From assembly GCA_035295745.1 (NCBI GenBank), contig DATGIL010000033.1, positions 1-64,000 of the forward strand: 64,000 nucleotides of DNA. The letters run 5' to 3'. A program made the position numbers and the translations under genes. Under the pieces are notes generated by a model that saw only the letters and a program-made list of their open reading frames with translations, did not search any database and was not told the DNA's origin. This DNA comes from JAIQFL01 sp035295745 (GTDB lineage Bacteria > Acidobacteriota > Terriglobia > Bryobacterales > Bryobacteraceae). Positions 36,251 to 44,940 of this stretch are shown piece by piece; the stretch's first letter is position 1, and each line of letters starts with the position of its first letter.

Positions 36251-38611
36251 ATGCGTTTTATCAGAGTAGCCGCATTTATTTCCATAGCGTTGCTGTCCCT
36301 GGTTTCGTGCAATCGGGACCCCAATGTCGCCAAGCAACGCTATCTGGAAAGTGGGGACAAGTTCTTTGAAAAAGGGCGCTATAAAGAAGCCCGCATTAAA
36401 TACATCAACGCCCTCCAGAAAGACATGCGGTTCGGCCCGGCGTACTATGGCCGCGGTATGGCAGAGTACAAGCTGGGTTCGCTGGTACCGGCCGTGTTCT
36501 CGTTCCGGCGAGCCGTCGAACTCCTGCCCGAGGATCAGCCGCACCATTGGGACGCCAGAGCGAAGGTAGCCGAAATCCTGCTGGTTGCCGGAAAAGACAA
36601 AGAGGAGTTTCTGAAAGAGGCGAAAGAGAATTGCGATAAACTCCTCAAACACGATCCGAATTCCTACGAAGTCCACCGTCTGCTCGGAATCTGGAACTTC
36701 GACGAAGCCATCGCAGCTCAAAAAATCAAGGACCTGCCGAGCTTTAACAGTTTCATGGACGCAGCCGTCGTGGAATATCGGAAGGCCGAGGAGATCAAAC
36801 CCGGACAGATCGGTCTGGAATTGCAGTTGGCGGCAGCGTTGCGAATGAAAAATGATCTCGCTGGCGCCGAAGAGATCTACCGTAAGGTGCTGGAGAAGGA
36901 CAAAACGCTCCGGGCCGCTTATGTCGATATGTACACGCTCTACCTCACGGAGAGAAAGATTCCAGAAGCGGAAGCGATCCTGAAAACGGCTATTCAAAAT
37001 AACCCCAAGCAGTACGATTACCTGATCATGCTCGCCAGGCAGTATGCCGCGCAAAAACGCAACACTGAGATGTTGGCCGTGCTGGATCAAATCCGATCCC
37101 ATGCCAGCGAATTTCCGGATGCATACCTCGTGGTAGGGGAATTCTATCTCCGGCTGGGGGAAGGTGACAGTGCCATCAAGGAGCTTAAAGAGGGGGAGGC
37201 GAAGGATTCCAAAAGAAAGCTCATCTATGAGAAGGCCATCATAGAGGTACTGATGCGGCAAGGGAAGAGAAGCGAGGCCGCTGACCGGAATTCGGCGATT
37301 CTCAAGGTGGATCCGAACGATACGTTCGCGAAGGGCCTGGCTGCTTCCTTCCTCATCGACAAGGGCGATATCAATAAGGCGATTATTGAACTGCAATCGG
37401 TGGTGACCAGAGCACCGGACAATGCTTCTGCCAGGTTCAACCTCGGCCGGGCATACGCGGCTCAGGGCAAAATTGAAGAGGCGCGCCAGATGTTCCAAAA
37501 GGCCATCGAACTGCAACCCGGCAACACGCAGGTGCGGCTGTCCCTGGCTTATTTACAGGTCACGCACGGGGAATACGAGCCTGCGATTAAGACAGCGCAG
37601 GAGGTTCTGGCCTTTGATCGCGGCAACGTCAACGCGATGTTGGTCGAGTCTGCCGCATTGTTTGGGCAGAAAAAGTTTCAGGAAGCGCGCAACCTGTTGG
37701 ACATGATGGCGAAGACTTACCCCACTTCGCCGGACGTGTATTTCGAGTTAGGGCTCGTCGATCTCGGAGAGAATAAATACAAGGATGCGGTGGCGAGTTT
37801 CCAGAAATCCTATGATCTTAATCCAGCCAACCCGCGCGGATTGATGGGAATCGTCGAAACGGACATGGCGCAGAGCAAGTCCGAAGATGCGTTAACGCTG
37901 TTGCAGACCGAGGCGGAAAAGGCCCCGAACCGCCTGGAATTCCGCGTCGCGCTCGCCAAGACGGCGGTCCGCGTGGGCAAGTTCGATCTGGCGATTCAGG
38001 AATACCAAAAAGTGCTGGCGGCCCTGGATAAGAACTCGCGAGACCGGGGTGGTCTCTATTTGCAGCTTGGCGAGACCTACCGGCGCAAGGGCGATGATGT
38101 CAGCGCGATCGCTGCTCTTGAAAAGGCGCGCGAAGCATTGCCTGAGAATAGCTTGGTATTGACGACGCTGGCGCTGACTCTAGACCACGCCGGTAAAGTT
38201 CCGGAGGCCAGGCAAGTTTACGAGGCCGCGATTAAGTTGGATCCGTCCAACGGAGTCGCGCTCAACAACCTTGCATTCCTGCTTGCCGAGCACAGCGGCG
38301 ACCTGGACGACGCTCTAACTAAGGGTACGCGTGCGAAGCAACTCCTGCCGAATCTGGCGGAAGTCTCGGATACGTTAGGTTGGATCTATCTGAAGAAGTC
38401 CCTGAGCGATGATGCGGTTCGGATCTTTGGAGATCTGGTGAGCAAACACCCGAACGAATCCACGTACCGATATCATCTCGCGATGGCCCTGAATCAGAAG
38501 GGAGACAAACCGCAAGCGATCAAGCAGTGCCAGGAAGCGCTGAAGAATAGCCCGAGCAAGGACGAGCGGCAGAAGATTCAAGATCTGCTCAGTCGTCTGA
38601 CCGGCGCTTAG
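36251..38611 (+). CDS. TPR-repeat lipoprotein
   Basis: 786 residues. A lipoprotein signal ends at SLVSC (Cys ~20). At least a dozen tetratricopeptide repeats follow (AKQRYLESGDKFFEKGRYKEARIKYINALQ; ASARFNLGRAYAAQGKIEEARQMFQKAIEL; GVALNNLAFLLAEHSGDLDDALTKGTRAKQLLP). It resembles PrsT, the TPR lipoprotein of PEP-CTERM/exopolysaccharide systems, but no such locus is nearby, so only the general class is called. A GAGGAG ribosome site precedes the ATG. A small CTTAA-AGTG-TTAAG inverted repeat lies at 36216-36229. Codon use looks less GC-biased than in its neighbours. Confidence 0.85.
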   Translation: MRFIRVAAFISIALLSLVSCNRDPNVAKQRYLESGDKFFEKGRYKEARIKYINALQKDMRFGPAYYGRGMAEYKLGSLVPAVFSFRRAVELLPEDQPHHWDARAKVAEILLVAGKDKEEFLKEAKENCDKLLKHDPNSYEVHRLLGIWNFDEAIAAQKIKDLPSFNSFMDAAVVEYRKAEEIKPGQIGLELQLAAALRMKNDLAGAEEIYRKVLEKDKTLRAAYVDMYTLYLTERKIPEAEAILKTAIQNNPKQYDYLIMLARQYAAQKRNTEMLAVLDQIRSHASEFPDAYLVVGEFYLRLGEGDSAIKELKEGEAKDSKRKLIYEKAIIEVLMRQGKRSEAADRNSAILKVDPNDTFAKGLAASFLIDKGDINKAIIELQSVVTRAPDNASARFNLGRAYAAQGKIEEARQMFQKAIELQPGNTQVRLSLAYLQVTHGEYEPAIKTAQEVLAFDRGNVNAMLVESAALFGQKKFQEARNLLDMMAKTYPTSPDVYFELGLVDLGENKYKDAVASFQKSYDLNPANPRGLMGIVETDMAQSKSEDALTLLQTEAEKAPNRLEFRVALAKTAVRVGKFDLAIQEYQKVLAALDKNSRDRGGLYLQLGETYRRKGDDVSAIAALEKAREALPENSLVLTTLALTLDHAGKVPEARQVYEAAIKLDPSNGVALNNLAFLLAEHSGDLDDALTKGTRAKQLLPNLAEVSDTLGWIYLKKSLSDDAVRIFGDLVSKHPNESTYRYHLAMALNQKGDKPQAIKQCQEALKNSPSKDERQKIQDLLSRLTGA

Positions 38612-38824
38612 ATCGCAGAAATGTAGCAGATTCTTTGGGCAGGAAACGCGCCGTTCCTTCTCAAATCGGCACTAAGGGTACCGGTCTTTTCACTTGGAAT
38701 CAGTAGTTTCCGAGACTAAAACGGGTACTTCAGCACCCGACTTCTCTTGTGGATCCGCTCACGCGGCTTGCGCGCGCAGGCGGAGCGCTGCACCCTCGGC
38801 AAAATCCTGCACCTCCAGCGGTGG

Positions 38825-38844
38825 GGCAGGCGCTTTCGCCTGCC
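38825..38844. repeat. REP-like perfect hairpin between convergent genes
   Basis: GGCAGGCG-CTTT-CGCCTGCC: an 8-bp perfect stem and 4-base loop between the 3' ends of the TPR and VWA genes. It has no T-run, so it may be a dispersed REP-type palindrome or a transcript-end structure rather than a classical terminator. Confidence 0.5.
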
Positions 38845-38863
38845 AGACGCTTGCGGGCGCTAC

Positions 38864-39859
38864 CTAGCCGGTGACGCGACTCGGACGATATCCCGGTCTC
38901 GAGTTGATCCGCAATTTCTTTCCGGGATCGCTGGTGATCTCGATCAGAATCTTTCGGAAACCCTCGTTCGGATTGGCCGCGGGATAATACGTGACCGTAT
39001 AGGAATTCCCCAAATCTTCACGGATGCTCTCGAAGGCTTCCACCTGGCGCTGCCAGGTCTTCGCCCAATACGCTTTGCCCCCGGTGCGCGACGTGAGGCG
39101 TTTGAAAACCCCACTCGAAATGGGATCCTTGTTTACCTCGTTGGTAGAGATCACGTAGATCGGGATGCCCTCATCCTCCGCCACTGCGCGAACGTCGTCG
39201 GGAGCAACCATGCTGGCATTGTCGGGACCATTCGAAAAGACAATCACCACCTTGCGGCCCGGGACCTTGGCAGCGTCGCGCAGCGTCAGCAAGAGGGCGT
39301 TGTACAACGCGGTATCGTCGCCCGCCACCGACTTGCGGAGTCCGGCGATGGCCTCGCCGTGCTCCCTGGTGAGAGTAGCCCCGCGCGACAGATTGCGGCT
39401 GAACGTGTAGACCGCCACCGAATCGGCGCGATCCAGACCGCGCACGAAGTCGGCGATGGCGTCTTCGGCATACACGAAACCGCGATACATGAAATTGCTG
39501 GTGTCGAAGAGGACGAAGACGTTGGTTCCCACGAAGGCGTCGGGGCGGTCCATGCCCGGAAGAGCATCCTTTTTGGCGTCCAGTAGCGGATGCGTCGAGC
39601 CGTCCTCCGCCACCGACACCGGGGCGTCCGTGCCCGAGGCGAAGGTCGAGATCTTCTGCAAGATGCCGTCCTCATAGATCCGGAAGTCGGAAGGCTTCAG
39701 GCTATTGACGTACTTGTTCTTGTTGTCGGTCACCTGGAAGCTCAACACCACCATGTTGACGTCGACTTTGACTCGGAAGCCGGGCCGCTGGTTGTCTTGC
39801 CCCCGCAATAAGGTGGCGCTGGCGGCCATTCCGATGAGTTCTCGTCTCGAAATTTTCAT
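38864..39859 (-). CDS. VWFA-related domain protein (TIGR03436)
   Basis: 331 residues. The N-terminus has MKISRRELIGMAASATLLRGQ, a Tat-like signal. Conserved N-terminal part: VNMVVLSFQVTDNKNKYVNSLKPSDFRIYEDG. The VWA fold starts at VFVLFDTSNFM, a modified MIDAS (DTSNF instead of DxSxS). Later elements are GLRKSVAGDDTALYNAL and VVIVFSNGPDNAS. This is the TIGR03436 family named for Acidobacteria. It lies 8 nt downstream of the 1133-residue gene, so both are probably co-transcribed and may act together. Metal binding is uncertain given the altered MIDAS. Confidence 0.88.
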   Translation of the reverse strand: MKISRRELIGMAASATLLRGQDNQRPGFRVKVDVNMVVLSFQVTDNKNKYVNSLKPSDFRIYEDGILQKISTFASGTDAPVSVAEDGSTHPLLDAKKDALPGMDRPDAFVGTNVFVLFDTSNFMYRGFVYAEDAIADFVRGLDRADSVAVYTFSRNLSRGATLTREHGEAIAGLRKSVAGDDTALYNALLLTLRDAAKVPGRKVVIVFSNGPDNASMVAPDDVRAVAEDEGIPIYVISTNEVNKDPISSGVFKRLTSRTGGKAYWAKTWQRQVEAFESIREDLGNSYTVTYYPAANPNEGFRKILIEITSDPGKKLRINSRPGYRPSRVTG

Positions 39860-39867
39860 CGTAGTTT

Positions 39868-42800
39868 TTACCGAGGATCCTGCAAGGAAGCTTTCGTTTC
39901 ACCCGCGAGAGCGGCCCTCGATCGGGCGCGCACATCATCACCAACAGATCGCAGCGACTTCAACAACGCCGGCCAATCCTCCAGGTGCGATGCGAAAATC
40001 TGTTCCACCAGTTTCTGCGTCCATTCGGGAATGCGCACATTCAGCTCGGCCGGCGACATGCTGAGTTCGTCCGCCAGCGCCACCCAGTAAAGCGTGTTCG
40101 ACTCCCAGCTCTCCGCCATGATCCGGCTGGAGTAGCCCATCAGTGCCGGGAAGGTACGCAGATTTTCGAGATCGGGCTCCCAGGAGTTCGCCAAGGTCGG
40201 CTTGGGAGTCCCAAAAGCGCGCGATATGGCCGGGTAGTTCACGCCTACCGACGACTCACCTAGCTGCTTCATCTCCGCAAGCAGACAAGAGGAATCGCTG
40301 GCTCGCTTGGGCGCCAGTTCACGGGCCACCGAGAACATCTCGGATGGCGTGACCCGATCCAGCGCTTCCTTGACGTTTCCTTCTTCCAGCAAGTGCCCGA
40401 CACTGGCGGTACGAGCCGGCGCTGCGAACATTCCCAACGCCACCAGTAGTTGATTGCGCAAATCGGAATCAAAAGCCGCTTCGGCCATCAATTCGCGCCC
40501 GTAGCGCAGATGGAGACCGACCCAATGAATCTGCGCCGGTGTGATGTTCCACCATCGCGGAATCTTCGCGCTCAGGATCATTTGTGGGACCAGATCGCCC
40601 CAGATCAGCGCCTGCGTCTGCGCCGGAATCAGGAAATTCTGTTCAGCTTCGGCGAGCGCGTAGGGAAGCGCCGAGAGCGAGCCCACCAACCTGCCTCCGG
40701 CGTTCGACGGCCAGCCGGTTCCAAACGTCTCGGTGGGCCGCCAGGTATGAGAACTCCCCTGCATCCCCAGGAAATCATGACTGCGCACAAACACAGGATT
40801 GGTATACAGGATCTGTGCACCCGGCGGCGCGTAATGCGCGTAGTTAAACGCCAACAAGGTGTCTCGCAGCAGCGGCGCCAGGAGACCGCGAATCTCCTTC
40901 AGCTTCTCGGCATCGCCGGCGGCCTTTTCGATGCTCGACCGTAGGTTGAGCTTGCGTTCCGCATCGATGTGGCGGTCCGTCCAGTAGCCGAAGCCCATGG
41001 CATTCTTTTCGTTGGCCGAGAGAGTGGCGCGGGGAGGCTGAATCTCGCTGATCCGGGAGGCCAATTTGGCCACCAGCGCAGTGTTCAGTTTCTCGCCCTT
41101 GCCAATCGCGTCGAGGTGATCGGCGAGCTGGAACAGCACATCCAGCGAGATGATTCGCTGGGCCTCTAGAATCCGCCCAAACTCCTGCTCGATCGAATCC
41201 CGCACTTCGGCATTGTCCGACTCCGCGGCGCCAGCCAACAAGTCGAGCATGCGCTCCTGCGTCGCGCCTTCGGCGCCCCCCGTTTTGGGAGCTGCAGCCA
41301 GCAGCAGCTTGACACTATTGCGGCTGGAATCGAACAACTCGCGCTCGCTGCGTACCCCAGCGAACGAGCTCATGATCCCGGAGAAAACAGCATCCGCCTG
41401 CGACTCCGGAATCGTTTGCTGGCGCACGAAGATCTGCCAGAGTCCGATCAGCGCCTGGAACGAGCCAGCCATATCGGAACGGAACAGCGGATTGCTGATC
41501 TTGTTCATCGATTCGGCGGTATCGAGGAACTGGTTGATGGACTTATCGCTGAGACTGCGCGATTCGGCGAAGATCGAGTATTGGCTCCCGTAATTGCGGT
41601 AGTCGCGCGCCAGCCGGTCGACCGTCGCTGCTTCCAGGGGAGTAGTTCGATTGCGGTCCAGATCGCTGACCGCCATAAAAATCTTCAGCGGCTCATTTTC
41701 CACCGCCTTGCGGCAGAGGGCGAACAGAGCCTCAAGAACATCGTCGGGCTCTTTCCAGGTATTCGCCAGGCGCGTGAGCTTACCATCGTACTTGCCCTGG
41801 GGATGATTGACGAACAGGTTCTTCCAAACTTCCAGGCTGCCCGGAATATGCGGCTTGCCATCGGGATTCAGGCGCAGGCGCGTAGTAAGCAGCATCATGT
41901 CCGTATTCGAGCGAAATACGGGACGGGCCGGGCCGGGGCTGGTGATCCGCCCGCGAACCGCGGTGTAAAAGCGCTTCATCCGCGAAGGATCCGTCAGATA
42001 CTCCTGCACAGGGCCGTGGATCCGGGCAAGGGCGTCATACAAACTCGCGAGCCACCCGTCATCTTTGGCCATCAGCTTGTCGAAAAACTCCGCGCCTTTC
42101 TCAGGAGAGACGCCGGCAAGGTCAGTCCAGGCAGCCGTCGCGCGCGGTCCGCCGGGAATCACAGCCTTGCCGTCGCGGATTTCGAACATGCCGCCGAAGA
42201 AATCGAGCACGTGCGCGAACGCCTTCAGGCGGGTGTACGAGTCATTCTTGCGGAGCGCGTCGGCGGTTTCCCGGTCGAGCTTTGAAAGACCTAAGTACAG
42301 CCGGCAGACCGCCGGGTCGGACAGGAATGTCTCGAGAAAATCGACTGGCTCCTTGGCGTTTCCAATCCAATAGTCCGTGCCGAAGATTACCGTGACTTGC
42401 GACGGGTGGTAATCGTAGGTAAACGGCCGATTGGTGCGGAGGGCCTGTTCCAGGTCATTGACCGGGAATCCCGAATCGGTTGTGAGAAACGCGCGCGCCG
42501 CGTTTACGGTCTCCAGCACTACTTCCGATCCGCATCCTCCTCGCATCCGGAAGCCCAGGATTCGGATCAACTCCGCAACTGTAGTCGACTCGCAGTTTTC
42601 GATCTTGATCACCTGCTGCTCGCCTGCCAGTTTGGAAAGTTCGTGGGCCTGGGACAGATAACGGTGTACCAACTTCAGGTACTCGGTCTGTTCCAGAGCA
42701 TCATTGCTGTGCGATGCCTGATAGCCATTGGTCACCACATTGCGAGCCAGTGCGGGTAAGACGTCGTCCGGAGAAGCATCCGGCGAGATCGCCGCCATGC

Positions 42801-43269
42801 GAGCGAAGGAGCGCAGCGGTCCTGGGATGGTGGCGGTGGATTTCGAATCCTTAGTTGCAGAAGCTTCCGCCGCATTTCCTAAACTCGGAGTCTTTCCAGA
42901 GGCAGAGCGGTAAATCTCCAGATCGCGTGTCGCAGCCTCACGATCGCCGGCAAGCAGATCTAAAGACGCCAACCGCTCGGCGATGACGCCGGCCCTGGCA
43001 TTGTTTCCAGAGTTGCGAAGCGCAGTCAGGAGCTTGTTGTAGACGTCGCGGCACGACGAATCTCCGTACCGCTCGAGAAATTCGGCATACGCAGTTAGGG
43101 CCGGGATACTGTTGGGCGAGTTGGCAACTGCCCGGGCAAGTGCGGTCCGCGCACCCATCGTGTCGCCGGACAATTCCATCTTGCGAATCGCATCGGCACC
43201 CTGCTGCCCCCAAACCGGTACACAGACAGAAGTTATGGCGAAAGTAATGAGAACGGGAATGGCCTTCAT
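39868..43269 (-). CDS. Large secreted protein of unknown function
   Basis: 1133 residues, unrecognised. It has a signal peptide (MKAIPVLITFAITSVCVPVWG). The next ~120 residues look TPR-like and helical (GDTMGARTALARAVANSPNSIPALTAYAEFLERYG). After that comes a long, mostly helical body without catalytic motifs that I can identify. A Cys-containing stretch (IENCESTTVAELIRILGFRMRGGCGSEVVLETVNAA, ~240) and VIFGTDYWIGN (~300) are possible landmarks. The C-terminal part includes MGYSSRIMAESWESNTLYWVALADELSMS. It is translated just ahead of the TIGR03436 protein (8-nt gap). A role as an envelope scaffold is a guess only. Confidence 0.75.
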   Translation of the reverse strand: MKAIPVLITFAITSVCVPVWGQQGADAIRKMELSGDTMGARTALARAVANSPNSIPALTAYAEFLERYGDSSCRDVYNKLLTALRNSGNNARAGVIAERLASLDLLAGDREAATRDLEIYRSASGKTPSLGNAAEASATKDSKSTATIPGPLRSFARMAAISPDASPDDVLPALARNVVTNGYQASHSNDALEQTEYLKLVHRYLSQAHELSKLAGEQQVIKIENCESTTVAELIRILGFRMRGGCGSEVVLETVNAARAFLTTDSGFPVNDLEQALRTNRPFTYDYHPSQVTVIFGTDYWIGNAKEPVDFLETFLSDPAVCRLYLGLSKLDRETADALRKNDSYTRLKAFAHVLDFFGGMFEIRDGKAVIPGGPRATAAWTDLAGVSPEKGAEFFDKLMAKDDGWLASLYDALARIHGPVQEYLTDPSRMKRFYTAVRGRITSPGPARPVFRSNTDMMLLTTRLRLNPDGKPHIPGSLEVWKNLFVNHPQGKYDGKLTRLANTWKEPDDVLEALFALCRKAVENEPLKIFMAVSDLDRNRTTPLEAATVDRLARDYRNYGSQYSIFAESRSLSDKSINQFLDTAESMNKISNPLFRSDMAGSFQALIGLWQIFVRQQTIPESQADAVFSGIMSSFAGVRSERELFDSSRNSVKLLLAAAPKTGGAEGATQERMLDLLAGAAESDNAEVRDSIEQEFGRILEAQRIISLDVLFQLADHLDAIGKGEKLNTALVAKLASRISEIQPPRATLSANEKNAMGFGYWTDRHIDAERKLNLRSSIEKAAGDAEKLKEIRGLLAPLLRDTLLAFNYAHYAPPGAQILYTNPVFVRSHDFLGMQGSSHTWRPTETFGTGWPSNAGGRLVGSLSALPYALAEAEQNFLIPAQTQALIWGDLVPQMILSAKIPRWWNITPAQIHWVGLHLRYGRELMAEAAFDSDLRNQLLVALGMFAAPARTASVGHLLEEGNVKEALDRVTPSEMFSVARELAPKRASDSSCLLAEMKQLGESSVGVNYPAISRAFGTPKPTLANSWEPDLENLRTFPALMGYSSRIMAESWESNTLYWVALADELSMSPAELNVRIPEWTQKLVEQIFASHLEDWPALLKSLRSVGDDVRARSRAALAGETKASLQDPR

Positions 43270-43404
43270 GGACGGTCTCCGCTACTGGTGAATCACTGTA
43301 TCACGTCCACCCTTAGTCTGGTGATTCTAAATCAATCAAAACACGAAGCGCAACGGGGCGGTTGTAAAAACGTCCACAGCCGGTTAGCGTTATTGGTAAC
43401 GCGT

Positions 43405-43430
43405 GGAATAAAACAACGATCTTCGCGGTA
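43405..43430 (+). promoter_or_regulatory. Candidate ECF promoter with adjacent palindrome
   Basis: GGAAT at 43405-43409 and GTA at 43428-43430 are separated by 18 bp, resembling the sigma-R type GGAAT-N18-GTT layout. Just upstream a perfect inverted repeat, GCGTTA-TTGG-TAACGC, occupies 43387-43402. Transcription would begin very near the TTG start codon at 43442. Confidence 0.4.
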
Positions 43431-43441
43431 CTCTTTGATAG

Positions 43442-43969
43442 TTGGGAACCTCAGACCGGCGTGCGCGCTTCGAACGCGCCATGCTTCCGCACCTGGACGC
43501 GGCGTACAACCTGGCTCGGTGGTTAATCGGCAACGCTCCGGACGCGGAGGATGTGGCCCAGGAGGCGTGTGTCCGGGCACTCACCTTCTTCGATGGATTC
43601 CGCGGAGAGGACGGACGGCCCTGGCTGCTTGCCATCGTTCGTAACACTTGCTACGACTGGCTACGCAAAAACCGCCGCTATTTCCAGATGCAAGGTGAGC
43701 CGGCGGAGTTGGACACAACTGCCGATCCCGGACCCGATCCGGAGGCGATCCAACTGCGAACCGCCGATCGCGACATGGTGAGGCGCGGTCTGGAGGCGCT
43801 GCCGGCAGAGTATCGCGAGGTTCTGGTGCTGCGGGAGTTGGAAGGGATGTCGTATAAGCAGATCGCGCAGGTGACAGAGGTCCCCATCGGCACGGTGATG
43901 TCGCGCTTGGCGCGGGGCAGGAAGAGGCTGGAAGCGGAACTGACTGGCGCGGTGGGGAAGGAGCGATAG
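43442..43969 (+). CDS. ECF-type RNA polymerase sigma factor
   Basis: 175 residues. Region 2: LDAAYNLARWLIGNAPDAEDVAQEACVRALTFFDGFRGEDGRPWLLAIVRNTCYDWLRKNR; region 4: LPAEYREVLVLRELEGMSYKQIAQVTEVPIGTVMSRLARGRKRL. The start is TTG 43442: a TAG lies immediately upstream in frame, and the next Met (43481) would cut into conserved sequence. The anti-sigma gene starts 1 nt after the stop. This subgroup, with an NCHEV-type anti-sigma partner, is common in soil bacteria. Upstream elements suggest autoregulation. Confidence 0.92.
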   Translation: MGTSDRRARFERAMLPHLDAAYNLARWLIGNAPDAEDVAQEACVRALTFFDGFRGEDGRPWLLAIVRNTCYDWLRKNRRYFQMQGEPAELDTTADPGPDPEAIQLRTADRDMVRRGLEALPAEYREVLVLRELEGMSYKQIAQVTEVPIGTVMSRLARGRKRLEAELTGAVGKER

Positions 43970-43970
43970 A

Positions 43971-44702
43971 GTGAACTGCCACGAAGTGGAAGGGCTGCTG
44001 GGGGCTTACGCCGATGGCGAATTGGACCTGGTGCGCAGTCTCGACACGGAGGCCCATGTGCGCGATTGCGCCGCATGTTCCACGGCGCTCCGCCGTCTCG
44101 AAGCGCTACACAGCACCGTTTTGTCTCAGGCACCCTACTACGCGGCTCCTCCGGAATTGCGGCGTAAGCTCGCAGCGCACCTCGAACCTCGGTCCGGAAC
44201 CTTTGGTTCCCAAATGGGAGTCACCTACCGGCAGTGGTGGGCTCTGGCGGCGGCCTGCCTGGTTGTCGCCTTGGTCATCTGGAGAGTCGCCCCGATCCGC
44301 TCAGGCCCGCCGATCGATAAGGAAGTGGTAGCGGCTCACGTCCGATCGCTGTTGGCCGAACATTTGATGGACGTCGCCTCCACCGACCGCCATACTGTCA
44401 AGCCTTGGTTCACAGGTAAGCTCGATTTCGCGCCTGACGTGCAGGATTTGGCCGCGCAGGGTTTCCCGTTGGCAGGAGGCCGCCTCGACTATGTCAATGG
44501 TCAGACGGTGGCGGCTCTCGTGTATAAGCGCCGCCAGCACACCATCAATCTATTCATCTGGCCCGATAATGGCGAGCGGTCTTCTTCCTCCGAATCGCTC
44601 CAGGGGTTTCACGTGATTCACTGGACGAAACACGGGATGACGTGGTGGGCGATTTCGGATTTGGCCGAAGAGGAATTGCGGGAGTTCGCCGCCTTGCTGT
44701 GA
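43971..44702 (+). CDS. Transmembrane anti-sigma factor (zf-HC2 type)
   Basis: 243 residues from GTG 43971. MNCHEVEGLLGAYADGELDL is the typical opening, and HVRDCAACSTAL (H-x3-C-x2-C) is the zinc-binding anti-sigma motif. One helix (WWALAAACLVVALVIWRV, ~90-107) spans the membrane. The periplasmic C-terminal domain contains FPLAGGRLDYVNGQTVAALVYKRRQH and HVIHWTKHGMTWWAISDLAEEEL, shared by RsiW/ChrR-like transmembrane regulators of this class. It sits 1 nt downstream of the sigma gene and should hold it inactive. The signal is unknown. The gene ends just before a 45-bp tandem repeat. Confidence 0.9.
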   Translation: MNCHEVEGLLGAYADGELDLVRSLDTEAHVRDCAACSTALRRLEALHSTVLSQAPYYAAPPELRRKLAAHLEPRSGTFGSQMGVTYRQWWALAAACLVVALVIWRVAPIRSGPPIDKEVVAAHVRSLLAEHLMDVASTDRHTVKPWFTGKLDFAPDVQDLAAQGFPLAGGRLDYVNGQTVAALVYKRRQHTINLFIWPDNGERSSSSESLQGFHVIHWTKHGMTWWAISDLAEEELREFAALL

Positions 44703-44797
44703 GACTGCGGTAAGGGTCGAAGACGCTTGCTCAGAAGCTTGTGAGAAGGTGGAAGCGGGGGCGGTTGGTCACGTCAGGGAGTGGCAACGCGAAACGT

Positions 44798-44930
44798 CAT
44801 TCATCAACGCTTGCTGACGCGCGCGGCTCGTAACGCGAAAACGCATTCAGTCACGCTTGCTCACGCTCGCGGCTCGCACCGCGAAGCGCATTCATCAACG
44901 CTTGCTCACGCGCGCGGCTCGCATTCGTGC
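44798..44930. repeat. Three tandem ~45-bp repeats
   Basis: Units begin with CATTCA at 44798, 44844 and 44889 (period 46 and 45). Each contains a variant of ACGCTTGCTCACGCGCGCGG followed by CTCG. They fill the gap between the convergent anti-sigma and M48 genes and do not resemble a CRISPR array, because there are no unique spacers. Confidence 0.75.
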
Positions 44931-44940
44931 TTTCAATGAG

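Noticed and set aside
36191..37516. A 441-residue minus-strand open frame.
   Set aside because: It lies antisense to the TPR lipoprotein gene, whose repeats, lipobox and ribosome site are clear.
44798..44930. CRISPR array.
   Set aside because: Three GC-rich units in direct contact with no unique spacers, and no cas genes.
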